This document shows positions 42,713 to 53,725 of a stretch of 64,000 nucleotides of DNA, piece after piece (position 1 is the first letter of the stretch; every line of letters begins with the position of its first letter). Made by a program: the position numbers and the translations under genes. The stretch covers positions 68,793,265 through 68,857,264 of the forward strand of contig CM054144.1 of assembly GCA_028751875.1 (NCBI GenBank). Direction: 5' to 3'. Under the pieces are notes generated by a model, which was not told where the DNA came from, did no database searches, and saw only the letters and a program-made list of their open reading frames with translations. This DNA comes from Rapana venosa (taxonomy: Eukaryota > Mollusca > Gastropoda > Neogastropoda > Muricidae).

Positions 42713-43215
42713 CTTCTACTTCTTCTTTCTTCTTCTCTTTTCTTCTTACTCTTCTTTCTTTTGCTTTTCTTTCTCCTTTTTCCTTCTTCATCTTCTTCTT
42801 CTTCTCTTCTTCTCTTCCTCCTCCTTCTTCTTCTTCTTCTTCTTTCTTCTTCTCTTCTTCTTCTTCGCATTCTTCTTCTTCTTTCGCATTCTTCTTCTCT
42901 TCTTCGCCTAAACAAGCACACTATTCTTCTTCTTCTTCTTCTTTATTCCTTCTTCTTCTACTTCCTTTCTTTCTTCTTCTTCTCTTCTTCCTTCAGCTCA
43001 TTCATCGGCGTCGTTATGATCCGTCAATCGACCAAAAATTTATGTACCTCAGCAAGCTCTTAGTTTATTTCTTTGTGTTTCTTTTTGTTTGTTTCTTTGT
43101 TTTGTTTTTCTTGTTTTTCTCTTTGTTTGTTTCTTGTTTTTTTTCTCTGTTTCTTCCTCAGCGTTTTTCCTTCTTCCCGTTCTTTGTCCTTTTCTCGTCT
43201 TTTTCGATCTTCGTG
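42713..43215 (+). repeat. (CTT)n with CGCATT variants, then TTTG/TTTC-rich sequence
   Basis: CTT array 42713-42990 with embedded TTCGCATTC variants that are also found at 52285-52390. 43060-43215 is T-rich with TTTG and TTTC units. Confidence 0.9.
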
Positions 43216-43670
43216 TGAGTTTTTTTTTTGTTCTCCTCTTTCAACATCTTTGTACAACATGAGTGGTGGTCAGGGTGCTAGGGCCTTTCACGGATCAGAA
43301 AGTAACCCGAGGTCCCCCCAGCGTGCAGTACACAATGTGGCACAGACACAAACATGTGGCCACACAGGTGAAAAAAACAACAACAACAAACAACAAATGT
43401 TGTCAGAAAGAAGCCAAGGCAAGAGAGTTGAGCCCCTGGCAACGGTGTTGTAGAGAAAGCGGCCAAAGAAAGCCAGTCTTTGGGGGTTGGGGGGAAGGTG
43501 GGGAAGAACCAACAAATGTTGGGTCTGGACACATGAAACAAGAAATAAACAGAAATAGGGAGGGGGGGGGGGCTACTCTCATGCGAAGTTCTCTCCCCTC
43601 ACAAAGCGTGCAAACATTCAGGCATGAACAGTTTGCTGTGACTGAAAGTGGTATGCAATGGAAGACGATT
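43216..43670. other. Unassigned sequence
   Basis: Open frames exist on both strands (for example 43263-43721 plus) but I recognise no motif. There is an A/C-rich run at 43368-43400 and a G12 run at 43561-43572. Confidence 0.35.
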
Positions 43671-43671
43671 C

Positions 43672-43898
43672 AATTGCACAACAAAACAATAAACACACAA
43701 CACGATACCATGCAACTGTAAAACACCAATATAATACAATACAAACAATCCATGCGATAATAACAACACAAACATAAATGCATTGCACTGTAACACAACC
43801 ATATATTACAATACAAATGCGATAAAAAATACAACAACACAACACAATACATTGCAACGTAACACCCATATAATAAAACACAAACGCAACAATACCAA
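43672..43898 (+). repeat. Tandem repeat of about 67 bp, three copies
   Basis: A/C-rich units containing CAATACATTGCACTGTAACA and CATATAATACAATACAAA-like blocks repeat about every 60-70 bp. Confidence 0.7.
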
Positions 43899-43899
43899 C

Positions 43900-45128
43900 A
43901 ACTGAAAAAAAAACCAATTCGAATTTTTGGGATGGGGAAAGAGGGGGCCCAACTTTTCTTTTTCCCCCAAAATTTGTAAGGAGACCAAGTTTTTTTTTTG
44001 GGGCCCTGGGGGAAATTTTGGGGGGAAAGGAAGTTTTAAATTCATAGAGTAGTTTGGCATAATTATCAATATTGGTTGATAATTGGGGGGTGGGCTATTT
44101 GTTTTTTTGGAAGGGGGAAAGGGGACTGTTGGGGGTCCCAAACCATTTTTAAGGTTTTTTTGGATTTTTTTTAAAATTTCTGGAACCTTTTTTCTTGAGG
44201 GAGAAGTTAAAAAGGGAGGGCTTTCCAAAAACCAAAAAAAACGTTATTTTTTTTGGAGGCTGAGAAAAAAAAAAGAGGCTATTTCGGCTCAATAATGAAG
44301 GTGGAGGGGATTTGTTTTTCCCGTTAAGGCAAGTAGAATTTAAAAGGGGGTTTTGGGGGGGTTTTCCCCGGGTTTTTGGGGCGAAGAGATTAAAAAGTGG
44401 GAAGGGAAAAAGGGGGTTCAGGGAATGGGGATTTTTTTTGAGTGTTTGGAAACAATTTTTCCCTTTCTTTGGCAAAGGGTTAATTTTGGAAGGAATAATT
44501 TTTAAGAATTGCGTCCCGCCCCCGGGTTCCAAAGGTGTGGGTTTTTTAAAAGGGAGAGGTCCTTTTTTTTGGGGACTTTGTGTTTTAAGAGCGATGGAAA
44601 ATTTCCTGAACAAGAGATGAGTTTCTTTTTAGTGAAAATAGGTAAAGGGGAAGGGGGATTTTAGAAAAAGGGCGGTTTTATGGGATAAATCCTTTGTTTT
44701 TATAGCTTTTTAGAATGTCAGTTTCTTTTTATTTGGGGAAAGGAAAAAAGGGGGTTTGCCGAAAACTGGGTCAGGGGCGCAGGTGGTTTGGGGAGTCTGA
44801 TCCAGTCTGGAGCTATGTTTCGAACTTTGTCTGAAAGAAAAGGCAGAAAAAAATTGGTGGAAGTTCAGACAGGCTGGGGGTTTGGGCAGGGATTTTTTTT
44901 TTGCGACCCAAAGGGAATTTGAGGTGGGAAAAAAAAAAAAAAAAAAGGATTTTATGGATGTGCCAAAGAACTTGGGAAGATTTTAAATTTATTTCTGTCT
45001 TTTCGTGGATTAAAATTTTTTAAATTTGTTTTTTTGTTTTCGGAAAAAAACGTTTTTTTGATTTCGGTTTTTGCTTCCGCCCCTTTTGGGTTTTAGTTCC
45101 GGCGTTTGCGCTTCGTATCAAGAGTCTT
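43900..45128. other. Homopolymer-rich sequence, probably low quality
   Basis: Dense runs of G, T and A (three to nine bases) with little other structure. Reading frames on both strands are short and unrecognisable. The texture fits unpolished long-read sequence better than a real sequence class. Confidence 0.5.
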
Positions 45129-45129
45129 G

Positions 45130-46725
45130 GGTATACACAAGATTTGAAACCAAGTTACAGGAATGTCCTCTAATTCACTAAGGTGAACGCGTTAACTTGA
45201 AGACAACAACAACAACACAGAATGTGAACCCAAGCTTCACGGGAATGTCCCTCTAAAATACAAGATGAACGACGTTAAAATTAAGACAAAACAAAACACA
45301 AAAATGTGAACACCCAAACTTCACAGGAATGTCCCTTAAAAATCACTAAGGTGGGGCAGCGTTAATTGGACAAACAACAACAACAAAAAGAATGTGAAAC
45401 ACCAAGCTTCACAGGAATTCCCCCTCTAAATCACTAAGAGTGAACAGACGTTAAAATTTAAAACAACAAAAACAACAAAAAAGAATTTACACCAAAACTT
45501 CACAGGGAAGCCCCCTCTAAAATCACTAAGAGTGAACAGCTTTAAATTGAAGACAACAACAACAAAAAAAAATGTGAAAACCAAACTGCAAGGAATGTCC
45601 CTCTAAAATCCTAGAGTGAACAGACGTTAAATTAAGCAACAACAAACAACAACCGAAATTTTAAACCCGTTCACAGGAATGTTTCCCTCTAATTCATAAG
45701 ATGAACAGACGTTAAATTGAAGAAACAACAAAAAAAACACGAGAAAGTGAACACAAAACTGCACAGGAATTCCGTCTAATATCATAAGAGTGAAAAGACG
45801 TTAAATTGAAGACAACAACAACAACAACACAAAATGTGAACACCAAGCTTCACAGGAATGTCCGTTTAATTTTCACTAAGAGTGAACAGACTTAAATTGA
45901 AGCAAAAAACAAAACACAAAAAGTGAACACAAGCTTTACAGGAATGTCCCCTCTAATATCCTAAGAGGAACAGACGTTAAATTGAAGACAAAAAACAACA
46001 AAAACCAGAAATGTGAAACCAAGCTGCACGGAATGTCCGTCTAATATCCAAAAAATTTGAACGGGCGTTTAAATTTAAAAAACAACAACAACCAAGAATG
46101 TGAACACCAAGCTTCACAGGAATGTCCCCTCAATTCATAAGAGTGAACAGACGTTAAATTAAGAAACAACAAAAACACACGAGGGAAAGTGAACACCAAG
46201 CTTCACGGAAAAAGTCCGTCTAAAAATCACTAAGGTGAACAGACGTTAAATTGAAAAGGGCAAAAACAAAAACAACACAAAAATGTGAACACCAAAGCTT
46301 CAAAGGAATGTCCGTTAAATCACTAAAAGTGAAAGGGGTTTTGAAGCCAACAACAACAACACGGAATTTTGAACACCAAGCTTTAAGGAAAGTCCTCTAA
46401 AATCATAAGAGTGAAAGACGTTAAAAAAAAGAAGACAACAACAACAACAACACAAAAATGTAAACACCAACTGCAAGGAATGCCGTCTAATTTTCATAAG
46501 GTGAACAGACTTAAATTTAAAACAAAAAACAAAAAACACAGCTTCACAGGGAAGTCCCCCTTTAAAACACTAAGAGTGAACAAGACGTTAAAATTTAAAA
46601 CAACAAACAACAAACAAGAATGTTAAAACCCCAAACGCACAGGAATGTCCCCTTAAATTTTCATAAAATGGGAACAGCGTTAAAAGAAGACAACAACAAC
46701 AACAAAAACGGAATTGAACACAACG
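45130..46725 (+). repeat. Satellite built from the I-group LINE 3' tail, about 87-bp unit
   Basis: About 18 copies of a unit with CACCAAGCTTCACAGGAATG, CGTCTAATATCACTAAGA, GTGAACAGACGTTAAATTG, AAGAC and an (AAC)n run. The middle part matches the last 43 bases of the LINE at 17324-17366, including the CGTCT/AGACG hairpin arms. Copies carry many small indels. Confidence 0.88.
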
Positions 46726-47094
46726 CACGCTTTTTGTGGGATTTTTCAATGTAGGTGGGGGGTTTTAAAAATTTGGGTCATCCCCAGAGTGGACTGAATC
46801 CATTGTTTTACCGTTTAGAGAAAAGGTGATGTACAACCACACAATCATCGGATGTTTCTTTGAGTGCATATTAGTAGCAAGCTGTTTTGTGGTTCGAAAA
46901 AATGGAATACGTGAGGGGTGAATGTAAAAAATAATAATAATTTAATAATAAAATAATAATAAAAATAAAAATTTTTGTTACCCATTTTTTTTCATGATGG
47001 TTTTTTAAAAGGGAATATAACTCCCCCCACGGGCCCCCTATTTTTTGCACTTCTTCTTTTTGGTACAAAAGCAATTTTCTTTTAAAAAAAAAAA
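46726..47094. other. Unassigned, AT-rich
   Basis: Includes an AATAATAAT run at 46928-46965 and T/A homopolymers. No gene is seen. Confidence 0.4.
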
Positions 47095-48010
47095 AAACCC
47101 CTTTTGAAGCTTTGATTGATTTTGAACAAGCTTTTGATTCAAAATAGAACCCTTTTGTGACCTATACTGTTAAAAATGGAAAATCCAAAAAAAAGTACAA
47201 AATGTAAATGAAAGCATTAAAGCTTTTTTAAAATGTAGGTTTTAAAAAAGGGACACAAAAGACAGACTAATTAATTTACAACTGGGTAAAACAAAGGTAT
47301 GTGTGTAGTCCCGTGTTTTTTTTCCCTTTTGATCAATAAACTTGTTGTGAAGGTTTTTGTTTAAAAAGGGAAAAATTTTTTTGCATAAAGTCTTTTGACG
47401 GTTTGGAATTTGTTGTGCTGTTTTGGCAGCTGTATTGCGTTTTTTTATCTGGGAATGTTGCAGCTGACAGACCCCAAATGAAGAACTTTGGGGGTGCTGC
47501 AACACTTCAGTAACGGTAAAAGTAACGCCCGTTGTGGGTTTAGCAAGGGGGAATCTGAGGGCCGAGGGGAAAAATGGGGTTGGGGCACCGTGATATTTTT
47601 TTGTCAGTGTTTTTCAGTATTTAGGAAAAATAATCTTTATACAATTTCAGTTTTTTGGTTTTTACTTATAAAGATCTCACAATCAAAGCAAATTGTGATC
47701 AATATGTATGTGGGGGTGTTCTTCTTTACAAAAAAAAACTTTTTGGGGTTATTCCTAAAAAATTTTTGACTCAGGCACAACCTACGCTATATTTAAAATT
47801 TCCCTATTTTTTATTATTTTTTTATTACTGCACATAGCCCCTGACTGTGTGGGGTTAAGTAATGCAGCAACGCATTGTGGTCCTTGCACGGAGTGCTTTT
47901 TCCAGGTTGTTGTGGGCATACTCTTCAGGGTTTTTCCCAATGGTGAAACAAAATGGCATTATAGTTGCGTACAAACCAAATTTTGAGTTGTTAATAGTAG
48001 TATGAGTATG
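47095..48010 (+). pseudogene. Noisy LINE reverse transcriptase fragment
   Basis: Plus-strand traces in shifting frames: FEALIDFEQAFDSK (about 47105-47145, the first catalytic Asp block), a VCSPVFFS block near 47300-47325 (the Q/KQGC-x-LSPxLF region), LLINKLVVKVF (about 47325-47360), LQHFSNGKSNA near 47497, and FRKGGF and YKYLG-like traces further on. The order fits a LINE reverse transcriptase of a type different from the L2 and I-group copies. Homopolymer errors make both reading frame and decay impossible to judge. Confidence 0.5.
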
Positions 48011-48966
48011 TTAATAGTTGCTCACTAGTTTGTATGTTAATAGTTTGATCACTTGTATTTGGGAGTTGGATTGAATAGCATCGAGTAAAAATGTAGAAAC
48101 TGCACTCTGTTAGAAGGTGGTTGGGGAAAGAACGAAAAAGGTGTCAGAAAGGGATCAGTTGTTTAATCGGGACACAGAACAAGAAGACTGAGTTCGTATG
48201 GAGGGGACGTGGCAAAGAGGATAAAACGACGACGGGGGGAAAATTCCTTCCCCCAAATCGATGGGAAGGGGGAAACCTGCAAACGACTGGAAAAATTTCA
48301 AGAGACTTTTTGGGACAGCTATGACATTTTCACAAAACAAAGGGATGAGGGCTCGACGTACAGGACAGCGTTTTCTGTCGGTATTGGCCCCTTTAGCTTT
48401 TGGGCATCTATGAAAGGTTTGTTGTTTTGCAGAAAGAAGCGGAAAAAAAAAAAAATATTGACGTGGGTTTTTGAAAAAATTTGAAGAATACGTTTGGGCT
48501 CACAAACGAGACTTTTGAAAACATTCAAGTTCAAAACCGTTGACACCATCGCGGGGAGTTTCCCTTTTAGAAAAGTACAAGCTGAGAAATAGTTTAAAAC
48601 CCCCAATACGGCCCCTTAAAAAAATGATCTGAGGATCGATTGTGCTTGGGGACGGCATGAATGCTGAGATCAAAAAACCTAAAGTCCCCACTGAGTTAAC
48701 CCGGGCATTGACATGTGCAGGCATATGAAAAAAGTCAGCCCCAAAACCTGCAGAGACGAGGAAGACACAGATGCCAAAAAATCCAACTTTTCGAGAAAAA
48801 AAAAATCAGCAGAATCTTTTGGAAGGAAACAGACAAAAAAAGGAATGAAAATGTAGAAAATTGGGGGTGGAAAGCACCCCCAAAAGAAAAAAAAAAAATG
48901 TCCCGCTTTTGGAAAGAAATGCAAGCCTTTTTGGAGCAAATAACACTTCGCTTTGTGCTCAAAAAA
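48011..48966. other. Unassigned, open plus-strand pieces
   Basis: Plus-strand open frames at 48121-48324, 48209-48484 and 48715-48966 have a Lys/Arg-rich composition and may be one coding stretch split by indels. A stretch reads KRLEKFQETFWDSYDIFTKQ. No family is recognised. The sequence runs into the N gap. Confidence 0.3.
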
Positions 48967-49466
48967 NNNNNNNNNNNNNNNNNNNNNNNNNNNNNNNNNN
49001 NNNNNNNNNNNNNNNNNNNNNNNNNNNNNNNNNNNNNNNNNNNNNNNNNNNNNNNNNNNNNNNNNNNNNNNNNNNNNNNNNNNNNNNNNNNNNNNNNNNN
49101 NNNNNNNNNNNNNNNNNNNNNNNNNNNNNNNNNNNNNNNNNNNNNNNNNNNNNNNNNNNNNNNNNNNNNNNNNNNNNNNNNNNNNNNNNNNNNNNNNNNN
49201 NNNNNNNNNNNNNNNNNNNNNNNNNNNNNNNNNNNNNNNNNNNNNNNNNNNNNNNNNNNNNNNNNNNNNNNNNNNNNNNNNNNNNNNNNNNNNNNNNNNN
49301 NNNNNNNNNNNNNNNNNNNNNNNNNNNNNNNNNNNNNNNNNNNNNNNNNNNNNNNNNNNNNNNNNNNNNNNNNNNNNNNNNNNNNNNNNNNNNNNNNNNN
49401 NNNNNNNNNNNNNNNNNNNNNNNNNNNNNNNNNNNNNNNNNNNNNNNNNNNNNNNNNNNNNNNNNN
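48967..49466. other. Assembly gap (500 N)
   Basis: Exactly 500 N, so a gap of conventional rather than measured size. It interrupts the second I-group LINE. Open frames reported across it are meaningless. Confidence 0.99.
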
Positions 49467-49838
49467 AATATTTAAGATTAAGTGATCATTAAACTTGACA
49501 CATGCTGCACATGAATGTAGATCTGGGATGTTACCAGGTATTGGTGGAGATTTCACGCTGTACTCTATTCCTTCTTTAATGTAAATAGCTGCACTAATCT
49601 TTGTTAGACCCTCAACTTTCTGATGTATAGGTGGATAATAGTACCCTGGTAATCTGGGTATCTTATTTTTGTTAACATTTAGAGATTGTAAAACAAGGGC
49701 CTGATAATCATTTTTTGAAAGGTGGTGTATCAAATACGCCAGATTTGTGGAAATAGATCTTGCATTCCACTGCATGATTTTCACAACCTGCTTTTTCTTA
49801 GAGACCATTGTATAAGTAGGATAAAGGAAAAGAGGCAA
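49467..49838 (-). pseudogene. I-group LINE ORF2, endonuclease start (second copy)
   Basis: The minus-strand start of an ORF2: VVKIMQWNARSISTNLAYLI, ALVLQSLNVNKNKIPRLPGY, ISAAIYIKEGIEYSV and LHSCAACVKFNDHLILNI, then the N gap. It aligns well with the copy at 13219-13540 and shares QSL at the QE position, so the change is a family trait rather than damage in one copy. A start at the Met in MVSKKKQ (49808) or MPLFLYP (49838) is possible. The frame is intact to the gap. About 300 bp upstream (to 50100) looks like an untranslated leader. Confidence 0.8.
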
Positions 49839-50177
49839 AACAAAATTTTTTTAAACCCAACTAAACAAACAAAACCCCACCAAAAAACAGTAATAAGTAA
49901 TGAAACAACTCCACCCCACCTCCTACCAAGTCTTCCACAAAAGCACCGTAACAAAAATATATAGAGCTCTGTTGAATGGAGATTTCAGTACTGTCAGATT
50001 GAACAAGATTACTGTGAGAAACTCACTGAACTATTTATATAAAATACTGCAAAGGGGGAAAAAAGAAAAGAAAAAAGATCAGCTCGACTAGATTTCTAGA
50101 AATGAAAAAGCTAATTCTAATAGTAATAACAATATAGACCAAAACACACACAGGGAGAAAGGGGGAGGGGGGAAAGT
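49839..50177. other. Probable leader of the second I-group LINE
   Basis: A/T-rich with AAAC and GAAAAA runs. No ORF1-like protein is found here, so ORF1 is missing or further right and lost. Confidence 0.35.
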
Positions 50178-51460
50178 GTCCAGAATATTAATACTAAAAA
50201 ATGCGTCCTCAAATGTGTCTGTCTGTGTGTGTGTCTGTCTGTGTGTCTGTCTGTGTGTCTGTGTGTTGTGTGTGTCTGTGTGTGTGTGTCTGTGTGTGTG
50301 TCTTTCTGTGTGTCTGTCTGTCTGTTCTGTGTCTGTCTGTCTGTCTGTCTGTGTGTCTGTCTGTGTGTCTGTCTGTGTGTGTGTGTCTGTCTGTGTGTCT
50401 GTGTGTGTGTCTGTGTGTGTGTGTGTCTGTCTGTCTGTGTGTCTGTGTGTCTGTGTGTCTGTCTGTGTGTCAGTCTGTGTGTGTGTTTGTTCTGTGTGTG
50501 TGTGTGGTGTGTGTTGTGTGTGTCTGTGTGCTGTGTGTCTGTGGTGTGTATGTGACTGTGTTGTGTGTGGGTGTTGGGTGTGTGGTGTGTGTGTGTGTGT
50601 GTGTGTGTGTCTGTGTGTGTGTGTGTGGTGTGGTGTGTGTGTGTCTGTGTGTGTGTGGTGTGATGTGTCTGTGTGTGTGTGTGTCTGTGTGCTGTTGTGT
50701 GTGTGTGGTGTGGTGTGTGGTTGTGTGTGTGTGTGGTAGTGTGTGTGTGGTGTCGTTGTGTGTGGTGTGTGTGTGTGTGTGTGTTGTGTGTGTGGTGTGT
50801 GTTGTGTGGTGTGTGTGTGTGTGTGTGGGTGTGTATGTAGTGTCTGTGGTGTGTGTATGTCGTGTTGTGTGTGTTGTGTGTGGTGTGTGTGTGTGGTGGT
50901 GTGTGGTCTGTGTGTGTGTGTGTGTTGTATGTGCTTGTGTGTGTTTGTGGTGTGTGTGTGTTCTGTGTGTATGTGTGTGTCTTGTGTGTGGTGTGTGTTT
51001 TTTTTTGTGTGTGTGTGGTGTGTGTGTGGTGTGTGTGGTAGTGTGTGTGTTGTCTGTGTTTGGCTGATGTTGTGTGTCTGTGTGTGTGGTGTGAATGTCT
51101 GTGTCTGTGTGTGATGTGTGTCTGTGTGTGTGTGTTGTTGTGTGTGTGTGTGTCTGTTGTGTGTGTGTGTCTGTGGTGTCGGTGTGTGTATGTGTTGGTG
51201 GTGTGTGTGTAGTCTCGAGTTGTGTAGTGTGTGTGTGTTGTGTTTTATTGTGTGTGTGGTGTTGTGTGTGTGTTGTGTGTGGTGGTGTCTGTGTGTGTGT
51301 GTCTGTGTTGTGTGTGTGTGTGTCTGGTGTGTGTGTGCTGTGTGGTGTGTGTCTGTGTCTGTGTCTGTGTGTGTTGTGTCTGGTGTTGTGTGTGTGTGTT
51401 GTTCTGGTGTCTGTGTGTGTGTTGTGGTGTGTTGCGTTGCCCCAGCTGCTGTGTGTAGGG
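50178..51460 (+). repeat. (TG)n/(TCTG)n array
   Basis: About 1.25 kb of TG with TCTG and GGTG variants. Cys/Val-rich frames across it are artefacts. Confidence 0.96.
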
Positions 51461-52080
51461 GCCTGTGTATCTATGGTGCATGTTGTTGTTGTTGTTGTTG
51501 TTGTTGTGCGTTTTCCCCAGGTTACTCTTGGGGGTCACCCAGTACTTGCCACACTCTGACTCGCTAACTCATCATCCCACCTGGGAATATTCCACTGTGG
51601 AGTAGGTAGCACACTACCGTGATGACAATTTGCGTGTAGGACTATTTCAAGCTCCTCGCCACATAGGCAGCCCCTTACTCCGATTCAGAGGATTTTCTTC
51701 TCTTTAATGGAGAGTGCAGGTGGTTGTTTATGTTAACAGCTTGTCTTGGCTGGTGATGGCAATGTCAACACAATTTTTAAACATAACAAAACCGGCAGCA
51801 GTGCTCTTTAACCAGGGGACGTAATCCAAAAGCATGGGCGATAACCACTATAAGACGTTAGTATTTCTAAAGGAAGGGAAGTGTGTTTGTGGGTTATGTT
51901 GTTTTTTGTTTTTGTCAGGGGTGGGAAACTCGAACAACGTCGCGCTTTGCGTAAGTTATCCTGCTTGCACTTGTGTGTGTGAGTGTAGGGAAGGGGGGGG
52001 GGGAGGGGTAGGGGGGTGTCAATGTATTTCCGTGCTGGTTGTGTCATCACATGGCGTTGATCGGTGTCATTGCTAACCAA
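51461..52080. other. Mostly unassigned; short (TTG)n
   Basis: TTG run at 51482-51507, then about 550 bp of mixed sequence with no recognised gene, and G runs at 51992-52016. Confidence 0.45.
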
Positions 52081-52081
52081 C

Positions 52082-52654
52082 ATTCTTCTTCTTCTTTTCT
52101 TCTTTTCTTCTTCTTCTTTTCTTCTTTTCTTCTTTCTTCTGTCTTCTTCTTCTTCTTCTTCTTCTTCTTCTTGTTCATCTTCTTGTTCTTCTGTCCTTTT
52201 CCTTCTTTTCTTCTTCTTCTTCTTCTTCTTCTTCTGCTTCTTCTTCTTCTTTCTTCTTTTCTTCTTCTTCTTCTTCTTCTTCTTCTTCGCATTCTTTTCG
52301 CTTCTTCTTGCATTCGTCTTCTTCTCTTCGATTCTTCTTTTTGCTTCGCATTCTTCTTCTTTTTCTTCGCATTCTTTCTTCTTCGCAATCTTTTCTTCTT
52401 CTTCTTCTTCTTCTTCTTTCTTCTGCTCCTTTTCCTCCTTCTTATTCTTGTTGTTGTTGTTGTTGTTGTTGTTGTGCTTCTTCTTCTTCCTTCTTCTTCT
52501 TCTTCTTCTTCTTCTTTTCTTCTTCTTCTTCTTCTTCTTATTATTCGCATTCTTTTTTTCTTGTTCTTGTCATGGTCTTGTTATGTTCTTGTTTCTTGTT
52601 CTTCTTCTTCTTCTTCTCTTCTTCTTCTTTCTCTTCTTCTTTTCTTCTTTGTAG
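52082..52654 (+). repeat. (CTT)n with CGCATT variants and a (TTG)n block
   Basis: CTT array with TTCGCATTC variants at 52285-52390 and (TTG)n at 52447-52473. It directly abuts the minisatellite at 52655. Confidence 0.95.
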
Positions 52655-52768
52655 TAGTGATAGCAGACGTTAGAAGTTGATGTCTGAGGTAGTAGAGGGA
52701 AGTAGTGATAGCAGAGGTAGTAGTGATAGCAGAGGTAGCAGAGGTAGTAGTGATAGCAGGGTAGTAGT
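52655..52768 (+). repeat. Minisatellite segment left of a B-type LINE
   Basis: GATAGCAGAGGTAGTAGT units, then (AAT)n. Confidence 0.9.
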
Positions 52769-52945
52769 AATAATAATAATTAATATATGGAATTTTTATA
52801 GCGCTGAATCTTGTAAAAAAAAATCCAAAGCGCTTGCACTCAATATTTACAGTATGCAACTCGCCTTTAAAACATAAGGAACAACGATTTCAAAACCATG
52901 CACGCGCACGTATGGCCGCATGCACGCACACACACGCACACACAC

Positions 52946-52978
<33 letters not shown>

Positions 52979-53725
52979 AACACACACACACACACACACA
53001 ACCATACACACACTCACACACGCGGAACAACAACTTAGAAGGTGAAAGTGCTGTGAAAATTAGGGACAGATATGTGGGGGGGGGGGGTGATGTCTCAGGT
53101 AGGGAAAATAAGTTGTGTTTGAGGCTGGAATTTGAAGTATCAGTGAAGCTTTGTCGAAGTGAAAGAGGAGGTCATGTTCCAGGTGGATGGACCGAAAAAG
53201 AGAAAGGTAAGCGACGGCAACAGTTGTTTGTTTGACTCTGGGGGTGTTCGAAAGCACAAAGTACTGCGTGCTGAACGAATGGGTGGGAAAGGATGGAGTG
53301 TACAGATGAAGACCAGTTACAGAGATAAGGGGTGCAGATTTGTGGAGACATTTGAACAGCGGCTATTGATTTTATTACTCATTCTTTAAGATACAGTCAA
53401 CCAGTGAAGACGATCGCAGAAGAGGAGTGATGTGTTCAGATTTTTTCTTTCTTAGGATAGGTTCGAGCTGCAGAGTTTTGTATGCGTGAAGAGAGTGGTA
53501 GAGGATGCTGGTAGGCAGCCAAAGAGAATTACAGTAGTCTAAACGTGAAAGATGAGAGATGTGACAAGCTTGGAAGTTGCATCAGTGGACAAGATACTTT
53601 GCGAATCGCGCTTATGACCGTAATTTGATTGTAGCAAGACTGGCAGGTCTGGGGTGATGAATTTTTTCATGGAGAAGTGTGTTGTCAGAACTAATCCTAA
53701 ATTACTTCACAGATTGGACAAGGAA
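52769..53725 (-). mobile_element. L2/CR1-type LINE, noisy copy of B
   Basis: Matches 2914-3840 and 61181-62090 along its length, including the 3' terminus, the (CA)n run (52926-53025) and the 5' breakpoint into the minisatellite, but carries frequent single-base insertions and deletions. No frame is long enough to annotate. Confidence 0.82.

Noticed and set aside
43263..43721. A 152-codon open frame and its shadows
   Set aside because: No recognisable motif. The composition follows the A/C-rich sequence, and an overlapping minus-strand frame is equally plausible.
48715..49485. Open frames spanning the N gap
   Set aside because: Most of their length is N, so the frames are not evidence of coding.
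51510..51660. A second 5S-like segment (minus-strand AGTACTGGGTGACC)
   Set aside because: The match is short, and the flanking 5S elements and tRNA-like head are not convincing.
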